Assembly (NCBI RefSeq): GCF_014779665.1 | Contig: NZ_JACXYY010000005.1 | Coordinates: 248,001 to 312,000 of the forward strand | Source: Nocardioides hwasunensis | GTDB taxonomy: Bacteria > Actinomycetota > Actinomycetes > Propionibacteriales > Nocardioidaceae | Reading direction: 5' to 3' | DNA: 64,000 nucleotides | Shown here: positions 44,542 through 51,986 of the stretch, piece after piece | Position numbering within the stretch: position 1 is the first letter of the stretch | How the letters are laid out: every line of letters begins with the position of its first letter | The notes under the pieces: model-generated | What the model was told of the DNA's origin: nothing | What the model saw: only the letters and a program-made list of their open reading frames with translations | Database searches by the model: none | Position numbers and translations under genes: made by a program

Positions 44542-45078
44542 GTGACCACGAACCGCGTCCCGTCCCTCCGTCCGCTCGCCGCCATCGTCCTCGCGCTCGG
44601 CCTGCTCGCCCTCGGCTGCCGCGCCGCAGACGTCCCGGTCGGCTCCCTGCTGTCGAGCAGCGAGACGCCGGATCTCTCCCGGCCGACGGGCAAGCCGGAG
44701 CTCGACCGGATCGACCCCGACCTGCGGGCGGCGTTCGAGTCCGCGCGCGCCGACGCCGCGCGCGACGGCGTACGCCTCCACATCACCAGCGGCTGGCGCA
44801 GCCGCGCCCACCAGGAGCGGCTCTTCGAGGACGCGCTGGTGAAGTACGGCAGTGCCGAGGAGGCGAACCGCTGGGTCGCGACGCCCGACACCTCGGCCCA
44901 CGTCACCGGCGACGCCATCGACATCGGCCCCACCGACGGGGCCATCTGGGTCGGCCAGCACGGGTCGGCGTACGGGCTGTGCCAGACCTTCGCCAACGAG
45001 ATCTGGCACTTCGAGCTGCTCACCGAGCCCGGCGGCACCTGCCCCGACATGCTCGCCGACGGGAGCGCCCTCCGCTGA
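44542..45078 (+). CDS. D-alanyl-D-alanine carboxypeptidase, VanY/M15B type
   Basis: 178 aa secreted lipoprotein (LALGLLALGCRAA). The M15B zinc site is visible: His and Asp in SAHVTGDAIDIG, His in NEIWHFEL, with Arg in ITSGWRSRAHQERLF. Such enzymes trim the last D-alanine of peptidoglycan stem peptides outside the membrane. GTG 44542 lies six bases after CACCGT (44530-44535), and the short inverted repeat ACACCG/CGGTGT spans the start. No van resistance genes nearby, so a housekeeping wall role is likely. Confidence 0.88.
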   Translation: MTTNRVPSLRPLAAIVLALGLLALGCRAADVPVGSLLSSSETPDLSRPTGKPELDRIDPDLRAAFESARADAARDGVRLHITSGWRSRAHQERLFEDALVKYGSAEEANRWVATPDTSAHVTGDAIDIGPTDGAIWVGQHGSAYGLCQTFANEIWHFELLTEPGGTCPDMLADGSALR

Positions 45079-45087
45079 CCCGCCCCC

Positions 45088-45150
45088 GATATCTGAGGAC
45101 GCCACGTACGGCCAAGGCCCTGGATGACGTACGCGCCGTCCTCAGATATC
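45088..45150. repeat. Long inverted repeat (GATATCTGAGGACG arms)
   Basis: A 23-position stem with only two mismatches: arms 45088-45110 and 45128-45150, loop of 17 bases. Outer 14 bp (GATATCTGAGGACG/CGTCCTCAGATATC) are perfect, inner CGTACG/CGTACG also. It starts nine bases after the carboxypeptidase stop and ends 19 bases before the -10 of the PPOX gene. It could be a terminator, a dispersed palindromic element or a paired operator. Confidence 0.7.
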
Positions 45151-45182
45151 CGGAGGGACCTGTGCGGACTAGCCTGCAGGGC

Positions 45183-45662
45183 ATGGCACCTCGCATCGCG
45201 ACGAACACCTCGGTCGAGCTCGACGAGCTCCTGGACTTCGTCCGGCCCCGGCACCGGATGGTGCTGCTGACGAAGCGGGCCGACGGCGCCCCGCAGGCCT
45301 CGCCGGTGTCCGGCGGGGTCGACGACGCCGGGCGGATCGTCATCGCGACCTATCCCCAGCGTGCGAAGACGAGGAACGCCCGGCGGCGCCCGGAGGTCTC
45401 GGTCGTCGTGCTCTCCGACGAGTGGGACGACGCGTGGGTGCAGGTCGACGGCGAGGCCGAGGTGCTCGACGCCAGCGAGGGCGAGGCCGCGCTGGACGCG
45501 TTCGTGGAGTACTTCCGCAGCATCGCCGGCGAGCACTCCGACTGGGCGGAGTACCGGCAGGCGATGCTCGACCAGGGCAAGTCGCTGCTGCGGGTCACCC
45601 CCACCCGGTGGGGCACCGTGTCGACCGGTGGCTTCCCCGCCGAGATCGCCGACCGCACCTGA
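45183..45662 (+). CDS. PPOX-class F420-dependent oxidoreductase-like protein
   Basis: 159 aa, split-barrel flavin/deazaflavin fold. The pattern RHRMVLLTKRADGAPQASPVSGGVDDAGRIVIATYPQRAKTRNARRRPEVSVVVLS is typical of the TIGR03618-like PPOX F420 family found in actinobacteria. The substrate is unknown; relatives reduce biliverdin or other unsaturated compounds with reduced F420. ATG 45183 lies seven bases after TAGCCT (45170-45175), so leaderless. Monocistronic between the inverted repeat and the rhomboid gene. Confidence 0.84.
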   Translation: MAPRIATNTSVELDELLDFVRPRHRMVLLTKRADGAPQASPVSGGVDDAGRIVIATYPQRAKTRNARRRPEVSVVVLSDEWDDAWVQVDGEAEVLDASEGEAALDAFVEYFRSIAGEHSDWAEYRQAMLDQGKSLLRVTPTRWGTVSTGGFPAEIADRT

Positions 45663-45704
45663 GCCCACGTCCGGGCTTTCACCCCGGCTGTCACCATGAC
45701 AGGC

Positions 45705-46295
45705 ATGCAGACCGCGACCCGCGAGCCCGACTGGAAGAGCGCCGCCCTGCTCACCGGCGGCTTCGTGGCGCTGCTCTGGGTGCTCGAGGTCGTCGACCTC
45801 GCGACCGGCAACGCGCTGGACGGCTACGGCGTGCAGCCCCGCTCGGAGGAGGGCCTGCTCGGCATCGTCTTCGCGCCGGTGCTGCACTTCGGCTTCGACC
45901 ACCTCGTCAGCAACACCGTCCCGGTCCTGGTGCTCGGCTTCCTGACCCTCGCCACCGGCATCGCCCGCGGCCTGCTCGCAACGGCGATCATCTGGTTCGT
46001 CGGCGGCGTCGGCGTGTGGCTGTTCGCGCCGTCCCTCAGCAACCACGCCGGTGCCTCGGTGCTGGTCTTCGGCTGGATCGTCTACCTGGTGGTGCGCGGA
46101 TTCCTCAACCGCCACACGACCGAGATCCTCATCGGCGTCGCGGTCTTCCTGCTCTACAGCACGGTGCTGCTCGGGGTCCTGCCCGGCCAGCCGGGTGTCT
46201 CGTGGCAGGGGCACCTCTTCGGCGCGATCGGCGGCTTCCTCGCCGCACGCCTGCTGACCCGGGGCGCGCGGCGAGGGGCCGAGGTCACCTACTGA
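45705..46295 (+). CDS. Rhomboid-family intramembrane serine protease
   Basis: 196 aa, six predicted helices. The catalytic Ser is in NHAGASVLVFG (GxSx elbow) and the His in SWQGHLFGAIGG on the last helix, with the conserved His/Asn region LHFGFDHLVSNTVPVLVLG in helix 2. Cuts membrane proteins within the bilayer. ATG 45705 is preferred over ATG 45696 because the -10 hexamer CACCAT (45692-45697) ends seven bases before it. The GASV version of the usual GASG motif is unusual but seen in actinobacterial rhomboids. Confidence 0.87.
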   Translation: MQTATREPDWKSAALLTGGFVALLWVLEVVDLATGNALDGYGVQPRSEEGLLGIVFAPVLHFGFDHLVSNTVPVLVLGFLTLATGIARGLLATAIIWFVGGVGVWLFAPSLSNHAGASVLVFGWIVYLVVRGFLNRHTTEILIGVAVFLLYSTVLLGVLPGQPGVSWQGHLFGAIGGFLAARLLTRGARRGAEVTY

Positions 46296-46307
46296 CGAGC
46301 CGGGCGC

Positions 46308-46478
46308 TCACGAGTCCGTGGCAGGGCCGTCCGGGGTCGCGCCGCCCTCGGAGCCCCACCCCTCGTCGTCCGTCTCGTGGGCGGGATCGTCCTGCAAGTC
46401 GGGGTTATTGGCGGGGTCGGTGTCGAGGTGGGTCTGGGGATCGTCGTGAGGGCTCTGCTGCTGGTCGGACGTGGTCAT
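46308..46478 (-). CDS. Small acidic, disordered protein
   Basis: 56 aa starting MTTSDQQQSPHDDPQTHLDT, with AGGAG five bases before the ATG. Composition is almost entirely Asp, Pro, Thr, Gly, Gln, with no hydrophobic core, so it is predicted to be unfolded. No domain. Convergent with the rhomboid gene (12 bases) and divergent from the first GAF/ANTAR gene. The good ribosome binding site argues that it is real; function unknown. Confidence 0.5.
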   Translation of the reverse strand: MTTSDQQQSPHDDPQTHLDTDPANNPDLQDDPAHETDDEGWGSEGGATPDGPATDS

Positions 46479-46659
46479 GCTGGCTCCTGGGCTGGTCTGG
46501 GTCGTCCCGTCATTCGTACTCCGCGCCACCGGATCGGCCAGCACCCCCACGGGTGGTGGTGGCCGGGTGCAGTCTCCGCCCGCCCGGGCGGGTGTGGTGT
46601 CGCAGGAGCCGCGGAGGGACCATCGAACGATCAGGCCACACCGATGCAAAGGGGATGCC

Positions 46660-47313
46660 GTGGAGCTGTTGCCCCAGAGCAGAGAGGCCCTGGACGAGTA
46701 CGTCACCCCGTCGCTGGACGACGTGGAGGCGCTGCTGAGGGTGATCGAGGGCTGGGCCGTGCGCACCGTCCCCGAGTGCGTCGCGCTCAGCGTCACCCTC
46801 CTCGACGAGGACCTGACGTTCACGCTCGTCGACAGCGAGGCGGCGTCGCGAGCGCCCGTGCCCACGGTGACCGAGGTCGAGGCATCGAGCGAGGTGCACG
46901 CCCTCGACGAGCTGGGGTGGGCCGACATGGCTCGTGAACGGGCCTTCGCCGGCATCGCCAGCACCGTGTCCCTCCCCGTGGTGGAGCACGGCCGGGCGGT
47001 GCTCACCATCGACCTCTACGCCTCCACGGCGCACGCCTTCCACGACCGGATCGACGGCCTGGTGGAGGCGCTCGGCGCCTGGCAGGCGGGCGCGGTGACC
47101 AACGCCGACCTCGGCTTCGAGACCCTCAGGCGCGCCGAGGAGGCCCCCGAGCGGCTGCGCGAGCAGCGCCTCGTCGACGTGGCGGTGGGTCTGGTCGCCG
47201 CCCATGTCGGGGTGACGACCGACGAGGCGCTGATCCTGGTCCGCAACGCCGCCGAGCGTGCCGGCGTGGCCGAGACCCAGGTCGCCGTGGTGGCGCAGGC
47301 GCTCTTCGCCTGA
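46660..47313 (+). CDS. GAF-ANTAR-type regulator
   Basis: 217 aa. The first 150 residues form a GAF-like sensor domain (SVTLLDEDLTFTLVDSE, TVSLPVVEHGRAVLTIDLYA). The last 55 residues (LREQRLVDVAVGLVAAHVGVTTDEALILVRNAAERAGV) are an ANTAR RNA-binding domain, which grips paired hairpins and prevents transcription termination. GTG 46660 has AAAGGGGA upstream. It begins a cluster of such regulators up to 50 kb. Confidence 0.8.
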   Translation: MELLPQSREALDEYVTPSLDDVEALLRVIEGWAVRTVPECVALSVTLLDEDLTFTLVDSEAASRAPVPTVTEVEASSEVHALDELGWADMARERAFAGIASTVSLPVVEHGRAVLTIDLYASTAHAFHDRIDGLVEALGAWQAGAVTNADLGFETLRRAEEAPERLREQRLVDVAVGLVAAHVGVTTDEALILVRNAAERAGVAETQVAVVAQALFA

Positions 47314-47363
47314 CCGGTGTCCGTCGCGAGCATGCATCGGCCCCGGGCGGGGTACGGGAGGCG

Positions 47364-48050
47364 ATGGACAGCGAGACGACCGGGGTGGCGCGCCAGCTGA
47401 GGCTGGCGCTGCTCGACGACAGCGAGCTCGTCGTGCACGGGCTCCGCACGATGCTGGAGCCGTACGCCGCCCGGGTCTCGGTCGTGTCCTTCGACGCGGG
47501 TGGTTCGGGCGCGCCGGCCGACCTGGTCCTCTACGAGCCGGCAGCCCGCCGGAGGGCAGGGACGGGGGGAGGGACGCCGACGCGGGTCGCGCCCCGGATG
47601 GTCGCCTTCGGCTGGGACTGCAGTGCGCAGGCGGTGTCGACCGAGATGGCGCGAGGTGCGGTGGGATTCGTGAGCAAGTGGCTGCCGGCCCGCCGGCTGC
47701 TCCAGGACCTGGTGCACATCGCGGGCGGTCGCACAGTGGTCGACGCCTGGTCGGGCCAGCGAGAGGTGGAGCAGCCCGTCGCGCGCGAGTGGCACCTGAC
47801 CCACCGGGAGGCCGAGGTCCTCGCGCTGATCGCCGCAGGTCGGTCCAACGCCCAGATCGCCCTGCACTGCCACCTGAGCATCAACTCGGTGAAGTCCTAC
47901 ATCCGGGGCGCCTACATCAAGATCGGCGTCGGCTCGCGGTCGCAGGCGGTGCTCTGGGCGATCCAGCACGGGATGCTCGTCTCCGAGGCCGCGCCGACGC
48001 GCGCGCAGGCGGAGCTCGCCGCGCCGGCGCCCGGGGACGGCAGTTCGTGA
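47364..48050 (+). CDS. LuxR-type transcription factor with altered receiver domain
   Basis: 228 aa. The C-terminal LuxR/GerE helix-turn-helix is clear: LTHREAEVLALIAAGRSNAQIALHCHLSINSVKSYIRGAYIKIGV (about 145-190). The N-terminal receiver keeps the acidic pair LLDDSELVVHG and the Lys in FVSKWLP, but the strand that should carry the phospho-acceptor reads ADLVLYEPAA, with Glu where Asp is expected. It is therefore probably not phosphorylated, or mimics the phosphorylated state. ATG 47364 has GGGAGG upstream. No kinase nearby. Confidence 0.85.
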   Translation: MDSETTGVARQLRLALLDDSELVVHGLRTMLEPYAARVSVVSFDAGGSGAPADLVLYEPAARRRAGTGGGTPTRVAPRMVAFGWDCSAQAVSTEMARGAVGFVSKWLPARRLLQDLVHIAGGRTVVDAWSGQREVEQPVAREWHLTHREAEVLALIAAGRSNAQIALHCHLSINSVKSYIRGAYIKIGVGSRSQAVLWAIQHGMLVSEAAPTRAQAELAAPAPGDGSS

Positions 48051-48063
48051 GCCACCCGGTCCC

Positions 48064-48771
48064 TCACGCGGGGTCGGGGGCAGGAGCGATGGGCGTGTCG
48101 CGGTCCGAGACGATCTGGGCCGCGAGATCGCGCAGCTTGCGGTTGTCCTGCGAGGAGATGCGTCGCATCGCGGCGAAGGCCGCGTGCTCGTCGAGGCCGT
48201 AGCGTTCCATCAGCATGCCCATGGCCTGTCCGATGACCGTCCGGGACTCGAGGGCCGTGGCGAGCTGGTGGTCGTTGATCGCCTTGGCCAGCGCGACCGC
48301 ACACATCGCGGCGACCACCTGTCCGTGCTGCACGTCGACCTCGGAGAACGCGTGAGGCGTGCGGGAGTAGAGGTTGAGGGCGCCCCAGGAGCGGTCGTGC
48401 CGGGTGAAGAGCCGGAAGCTCAGGCTCGCACGCACCCCGAGCTCCAGCACCATCGCACGTCCCCAGATCGGCCACCGGCTGTCGGTGGCGAGGTCTCCGA
48501 TGATGACCACGGGGTCGTTGCGGATCGCCTCGTAGCACGGCCCCTGCTCCAGCTCGAACTGCGAGTCGTCGAGCTGACGCAGCAGCTCGTTGGTGGCGGC
48601 GGGCGTCCGGATCCGGTCGGGCTCGATGAGCGAGACCCCGACGAAGTCGCAGGAGTCGAAGAACTCAGGAGTGATCTCGACCATCCGCTGCAGCGTGTGC
48701 GGCGGGTCCACCTGGTCGTGCAGCTCTCGCACGGCCTCGGCGAGCCGACGCTGGAAGTCCTCACGCCCCAC
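48064..48771 (-). CDS. GAF-ANTAR regulator
   Basis: 235 aa. GAF domain about 25-165 (CDFVGVSLIEPDRIRTPAAT, ELEQGPCYEAI, DSRWPIWGRA) and C-terminal ANTAR domain about 170-225 (LESRTVIGQAMGMLMERYGLDEHAAFAAMRRISSQDNRKL). This is the complete, typical actinobacterial form: ligand or redox sensing by GAF controls RNA binding by ANTAR. GTG 48771 has AGGAAGG upstream. Convergent with the LuxR gene. Confidence 0.9.
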   Translation of the reverse strand: MGREDFQRRLAEAVRELHDQVDPPHTLQRMVEITPEFFDSCDFVGVSLIEPDRIRTPAATNELLRQLDDSQFELEQGPCYEAIRNDPVVIIGDLATDSRWPIWGRAMVLELGVRASLSFRLFTRHDRSWGALNLYSRTPHAFSEVDVQHGQVVAAMCAVALAKAINDHQLATALESRTVIGQAMGMLMERYGLDEHAAFAAMRRISSQDNRKLRDLAAQIVSDRDTPIAPAPDPA

Positions 48772-48900
48772 GGTCCGGCCTTCCTGTCTCCGTCGACCGT
48801 CGCACCCGTCGTGCCGCGCGACAAGGGGCTCGCGCGGCGGATCTCGCCAGCTCCCCCCGAGGGGTGAGTGGCGTGGTTGCGCCGGGGGCCCCGGGGCCGC

Positions 48901-49611
48901 TCAGGCGGGAAGAGAACCGGTGTCGAGGAGGTGCTCGGCGATCGTGCCGATCTTGGTGCGCCGGTTGCGCGCGGTCGATCGGAGAGCCTGGAACGCGGTG
49001 ACGGCGTCGGCGCCCATCGATGCCATCAGGTAGCCGACGGCGCGCTCGATCACGACCCGGTAGTCGAGGGCGTACTGCAGCTGCTTGGCCAGCTCGCCGG
49101 CCGTGTGGGCCTCGAGCGCGGCGGCGAGCGTGGTGGCGATGACCTCGGAGTAGCGGGCCAGCGCCGTCACCTCGCTGTCGTCCCAGTCGTGGACCCGCTC
49201 GCGGTAGACGTCGAGGGTGCCGACGGTGACGCCGCCGAGCTGGATGGGGGTGCCGAGCACCGCGCGGACCGGCTGACCCACCATTGCCTCGGCCAGCCGC
49301 GGCCAGCGGACGGTCTCGGTGGTGACGTCGCGACTGGTGATGACCTTCGCCTGCCAGAACGACTCCGTGCAGGGCCCCTCACCGGCCTCGGACTCCATGC
49401 GCTCCAGCAGCCGGCCCGGGCCGGCGCTGGCGGCGGCGTAGGAGAGCACGTCCTGCTCGTCGGCGATCAGGATGCCCGCACCGTCGACGTCGAAGAGGTC
49501 GACGCACGCCTCCACGACGAGCTTGAGCGAGGAGGAGAGGGTGCCGTCGTCGGCGGGGGACTGGACGAGCGTGCGAAGGCTGTCGGCAAGGGCGGTGGCG
49601 TCGATGGTCAT
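48901..49611 (-). CDS. GAF-ANTAR regulator
   Basis: 236 aa. GAF domain (CVDLFDVDGAGILIADEQDVLSYAAAS, EGPCTESFWQ, VGTLDVYRERVHDWDDSEV) and C-terminal ANTAR domain (LQYALDYRVVIERAVGYLMASMGADAVTAFQALRSTARNRRTKIGTIAEHLL). The start overlaps the stop of the ANTAR-only gene by four bases (ATGA, 49608-49611), so the two are co-translated. It resembles the 48064 protein in layout but is clearly diverged. Confidence 0.9.
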   Translation of the reverse strand: MTIDATALADSLRTLVQSPADDGTLSSSLKLVVEACVDLFDVDGAGILIADEQDVLSYAAASAGPGRLLERMESEAGEGPCTESFWQAKVITSRDVTTETVRWPRLAEAMVGQPVRAVLGTPIQLGGVTVGTLDVYRERVHDWDDSEVTALARYSEVIATTLAAALEAHTAGELAKQLQYALDYRVVIERAVGYLMASMGADAVTAFQALRSTARNRRTKIGTIAEHLLDTGSLPA

Positions 49612-49955
49612 CGCTCCAGATCATCTCGCGGCCACGGCCCGGCTGGCCAGCCCGCGGGCGGTAGGTGGTCCAGGAGGATCGTGAGGAGCCGCCGGTCCTC
49701 GGCCGTGGCCGTGCCGTCGTGCGTGCTCACGAGCACCTGCGCCACGGTCTGCACGTCCGTGCCCGTGCGATGGGAGACCCGGACCAGCAGGCGACGCGCC
49801 TGCGCCGTGGTGCACGCGAAGCGGACGGATGCCAGTCCGACGGCCATGCCGACGGCACGGTGCGACCGGCCCGTGTGGTGGAGGTGGGCGATCTCGTCGT
49901 GGAGAGCGTCGGCGGGCTGCGCGGGCTCGCCGGGGTGAGGGGGTGTCACGGGCAT
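49608..49955 (-). CDS. ANTAR-domain-only protein
   Basis: 115 aa. The central part AVGMAVGLASVRFACTTAQARRLLVRVSHRTGTDVQTVAQVLVS matches an ANTAR domain (RNA-binding three-helix unit), but the sensor domain is missing. A Pro/His-rich head and a 40-residue tail flank it. It is translationally coupled to the GAF-ANTAR gene and might form a heterodimer with it, since ANTAR proteins act as dimers. The domain match is weaker than in its neighbours. Confidence 0.7.
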   Translation of the reverse strand: MPVTPPHPGEPAQPADALHDEIAHLHHTGRSHRAVGMAVGLASVRFACTTAQARRLLVRVSHRTGTDVQTVAQVLVSTHDGTATAEDRRLLTILLDHLPPAGWPAGPWPRDDLER

Positions 49956-50131
49956 GCGTCATCACCTTTCAATGACGTCGGGACCGCGGACACAGGGCGG
50001 AGCGTTCGATCAGCACGAGCACCTTACAGGGGGTCTCCGCGGCGATTCGGCCATGGTCTCGTGGGTGGTCGGGCTAGGGTCGTGGGGGACTCGAGCCCGC
50101 GGTCTTCGTCACGATCTTCGTGAGGCCCTCG

Positions 50132-51106
50132 ATGCCCGACTCCGCCCGCCGGTCCCTGCCCCACGCCTTCGACTTCGAGGGTGACGGGGAACGGGCGCAC
50201 CACTGGCTCGAGTCCGCGTACGGCACCACGCTGCGCCTCCGCGGCCGCACGGGCACCGTGCGGCACCGCCGCACCGACCACGCCGCCATCGCGTTCGACC
50301 ACCTCACGATCGGCGCGCGGTTCGAGTTCGGCTCCGACCCGATGCGCGGCCTGGTGGTGGTCGACGTCCTCTCCGGCGACCTGGAGTACACCCGCGACCA
50401 CGTGACGGACCGTGGCCGCGACGGCGACACCGTGCTGGTCGCAGGTCTCGACATGCCGTTCCGCGGCCGCGTCGACAGCTGCGCCCTGCGGACCACCACC
50501 TTCGACGTCGACGCCGTGGGTGCCGCGGTGCAGGACCTCGTGCCGGACCACCCGCGGCAGCGGGTCAGCTTCAGCTCGTACGTCCCTCGTTCGGCTGTCG
50601 CGGGCGCCCGGTGGCGTGCGACGGTCGACGAGCTCGCCACCTTCTTCCCGGGCGAGGAGTCGCCCCTCGGGCGAGGCGAGGCCGCACGGCTGCTCGGCCA
50701 CACGCTGCTGGACACCTTCCCCAACGACGTGGTGGGCGCCGGAGACCCGCTGCAGTCGGGTCGCGACGCGCGCGACGCCACGCCGTCCACGATCAGGCGC
50801 GCGGTGCGCGTGATCGAGGAGCGTGCCCACGAGGACCTCAGCCTCGCCGACCTGGCCCTCGCGTGCCGCGTGACGCCCCGGACGCTGCAGTACGCGTTCC
50901 GCCGACACCTCGGCTGCACACCGGCGTCCTACCTGCGCAGGGTCCGCCTGGACCTGGCCCGGCAGAGCCTTCGCGACGGCTCCTCGAGCTCGGTCGGCGA
51001 CGTCGCGGCGCGCTTCGGCTTCTTCAACCCCGGACGCTTCGCGGCGGACTATCGCCGCCTGTTCGACGAGTACCCGAAGGACACCCTCGCGCGCGCGACT
51101 CGCTGA
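50132..51106 (+). CDS. AraC-family transcriptional regulator
   Basis: 324 aa. The C-terminal AraC helix pair is at about 230-320: IEERAHEDLSLADLALACRVTPRTLQYAFRRHLGCTPASYLRRVRLDLARQSL, then VGDVAARFGFFNPGRFAADYRRLFDEYP. The N-terminal 200 residues look like the cupin-like binding domain of this family (FDHLTIGARFEFGSDPMRGLVVVDVLSGDLEYTR). ATG 50132 has GTGAGG upstream; GTG 50120 is an alternative. Ligand unknown. Divergent from the ANTAR genes, upstream of the sigma factor gene. Confidence 0.87.
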   Translation: MPDSARRSLPHAFDFEGDGERAHHWLESAYGTTLRLRGRTGTVRHRRTDHAAIAFDHLTIGARFEFGSDPMRGLVVVDVLSGDLEYTRDHVTDRGRDGDTVLVAGLDMPFRGRVDSCALRTTTFDVDAVGAAVQDLVPDHPRQRVSFSSYVPRSAVAGARWRATVDELATFFPGEESPLGRGEAARLLGHTLLDTFPNDVVGAGDPLQSGRDARDATPSTIRRAVRVIEERAHEDLSLADLALACRVTPRTLQYAFRRHLGCTPASYLRRVRLDLARQSLRDGSSSSVGDVAARFGFFNPGRFAADYRRLFDEYPKDTLARATR

Positions 51107-51164
51107 GGCTGGCACTTCGCTTTACGGCTTTTGTGGATCTTGCGTATATGACACGTTGATCTTC

Positions 51165-51183
51165 GGGGGTGCTGACGACCCCC
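51165..51183 (+). promoter_or_regulatory. Leader hairpin before the sigma factor gene
   Basis: GGGGGT-GCTGACG-ACCCCC, a perfect 6-bp stem, 40 bases before the sigma factor start. The preceding stretch (51118-51165) is unusually A+T-rich for this genome, with TTTACG (51121-51126), 18 bases, TATATG (51145-51150) as a possible promoter, so the hairpin would lie in the leader or act as an attenuator. Confidence 0.4.
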
Positions 51184-51222
51184 GGCCAGGACCTCGGCGA
51201 AATGGGAAGGAGGAGCACGTCC

Positions 51223-51957
51223 ATGGTGCCCGTGAGGCTCGTCCCGGACCGTGTGGTCCGCACCGAGGCGCGCACGACCGACCAGCTCATCGAGGACCAC
51301 GTCCGGGTCGCCCGCTCGATGGCGGCCCGCTACCGCGGGCGGGGGATCGACCTCGACGACCTCGAGCAGGTCGCGCTCCTCGGGCTCACCAAGGCAGCGC
51401 ACCGCTTCGACCCCGAGGCCGGGCACGAGTTCATGTCGTACGCCGCCCCCACTGTCCGTGGTGAGCTGCGCCGCTACTTCCGCGACCACGGCTGGATGGT
51501 CCGCCCCCCACGCCGCGTGCAGGAGAACCAGGCGCGCATCACGCACGCCCGGGACGACCTCGCCGCGCGGCTGGGTCGCTCTCCCCGACCCAGCGAGCTG
51601 GCCGAGCACCTCGGTGCCGAGCTGGCCGACATCGAGGAGGCGTTGGCGGCCGACGGCTGCTTCACCCCCTCGTCGCTGGACACCCCCGTCGGGGAGGGCG
51701 ACACCACGCTCGGTGAGCTGCTCGCGGGTGACGACCGTGGGCTCGTGCAGGCAGAGGCACGAGCCGTGCTCGCCCCCGTCGTGGGCCGGCTCTCCCAGCG
51801 CGACCGCGAGATCGTGGGCCTCCGCTTCCGCGACGAGCTGACCCAGCGGCAGATCGCCGCGGAGGTCGGGCTCACCCAGGCCCAGGTCTCGCGGGTGCTG
51901 ACCCGGGCGCTGGCCGAGATGCGGGCCGGCCTGCTCGGGCGGACCTCCGCCGCCTGA
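51223..51957 (+). CDS. RNA polymerase sigma factor, SigB/SigF/SigG stress family
   Basis: 244 aa. Region 2 (DHVRVARSMAARYRGRGIDLDDLEQVALLGLTKAAHRFDPEAGHEFMSYAAPTVRGELRRYFRDHGWMVRPPRRVQE) is the group-3 pattern, region 3 follows, and region 4 is LSQRDREIVGLRFRDELTQRQIAAEVGLTQAQVSRVLTRAL. ATG 51223 has AAGGAGGAG seven bases upstream, better than ATG 51202. No anti-sigma or anti-anti-sigma gene is adjacent, which is unusual for this family. Its stop codon is inside the terminator hairpin. Confidence 0.92.
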   Translation: MVPVRLVPDRVVRTEARTTDQLIEDHVRVARSMAARYRGRGIDLDDLEQVALLGLTKAAHRFDPEAGHEFMSYAAPTVRGELRRYFRDHGWMVRPPRRVQENQARITHARDDLAARLGRSPRPSELAEHLGAELADIEEALAADGCFTPSSLDTPVGEGDTTLGELLAGDDRGLVQAEARAVLAPVVGRLSQRDREIVGLRFRDELTQRQIAAEVGLTQAQVSRVLTRALAEMRAGLLGRTSAA

Positions 51958-51979
51958 CCGAGCCGCCCGAGTCGGTCAG
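51954..51979. terminator. Bidirectional terminator between the sigma factor and amine oxidase genes
   Basis: CTGACCGA, ten-base loop, TCGGTCAG: perfect 8-bp stem containing the sigma factor stop codon (51955-51957) and ending eight bases before the convergent gene. Confidence 0.6.
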
Positions 51980-51986
51980 GAGTGGG

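Noticed and set aside
44542..45078. Vancomycin resistance locus
   Set aside because: A VanY-type carboxypeptidase alone is common in actinobacteria; no vanHAX or VanRS genes are near.
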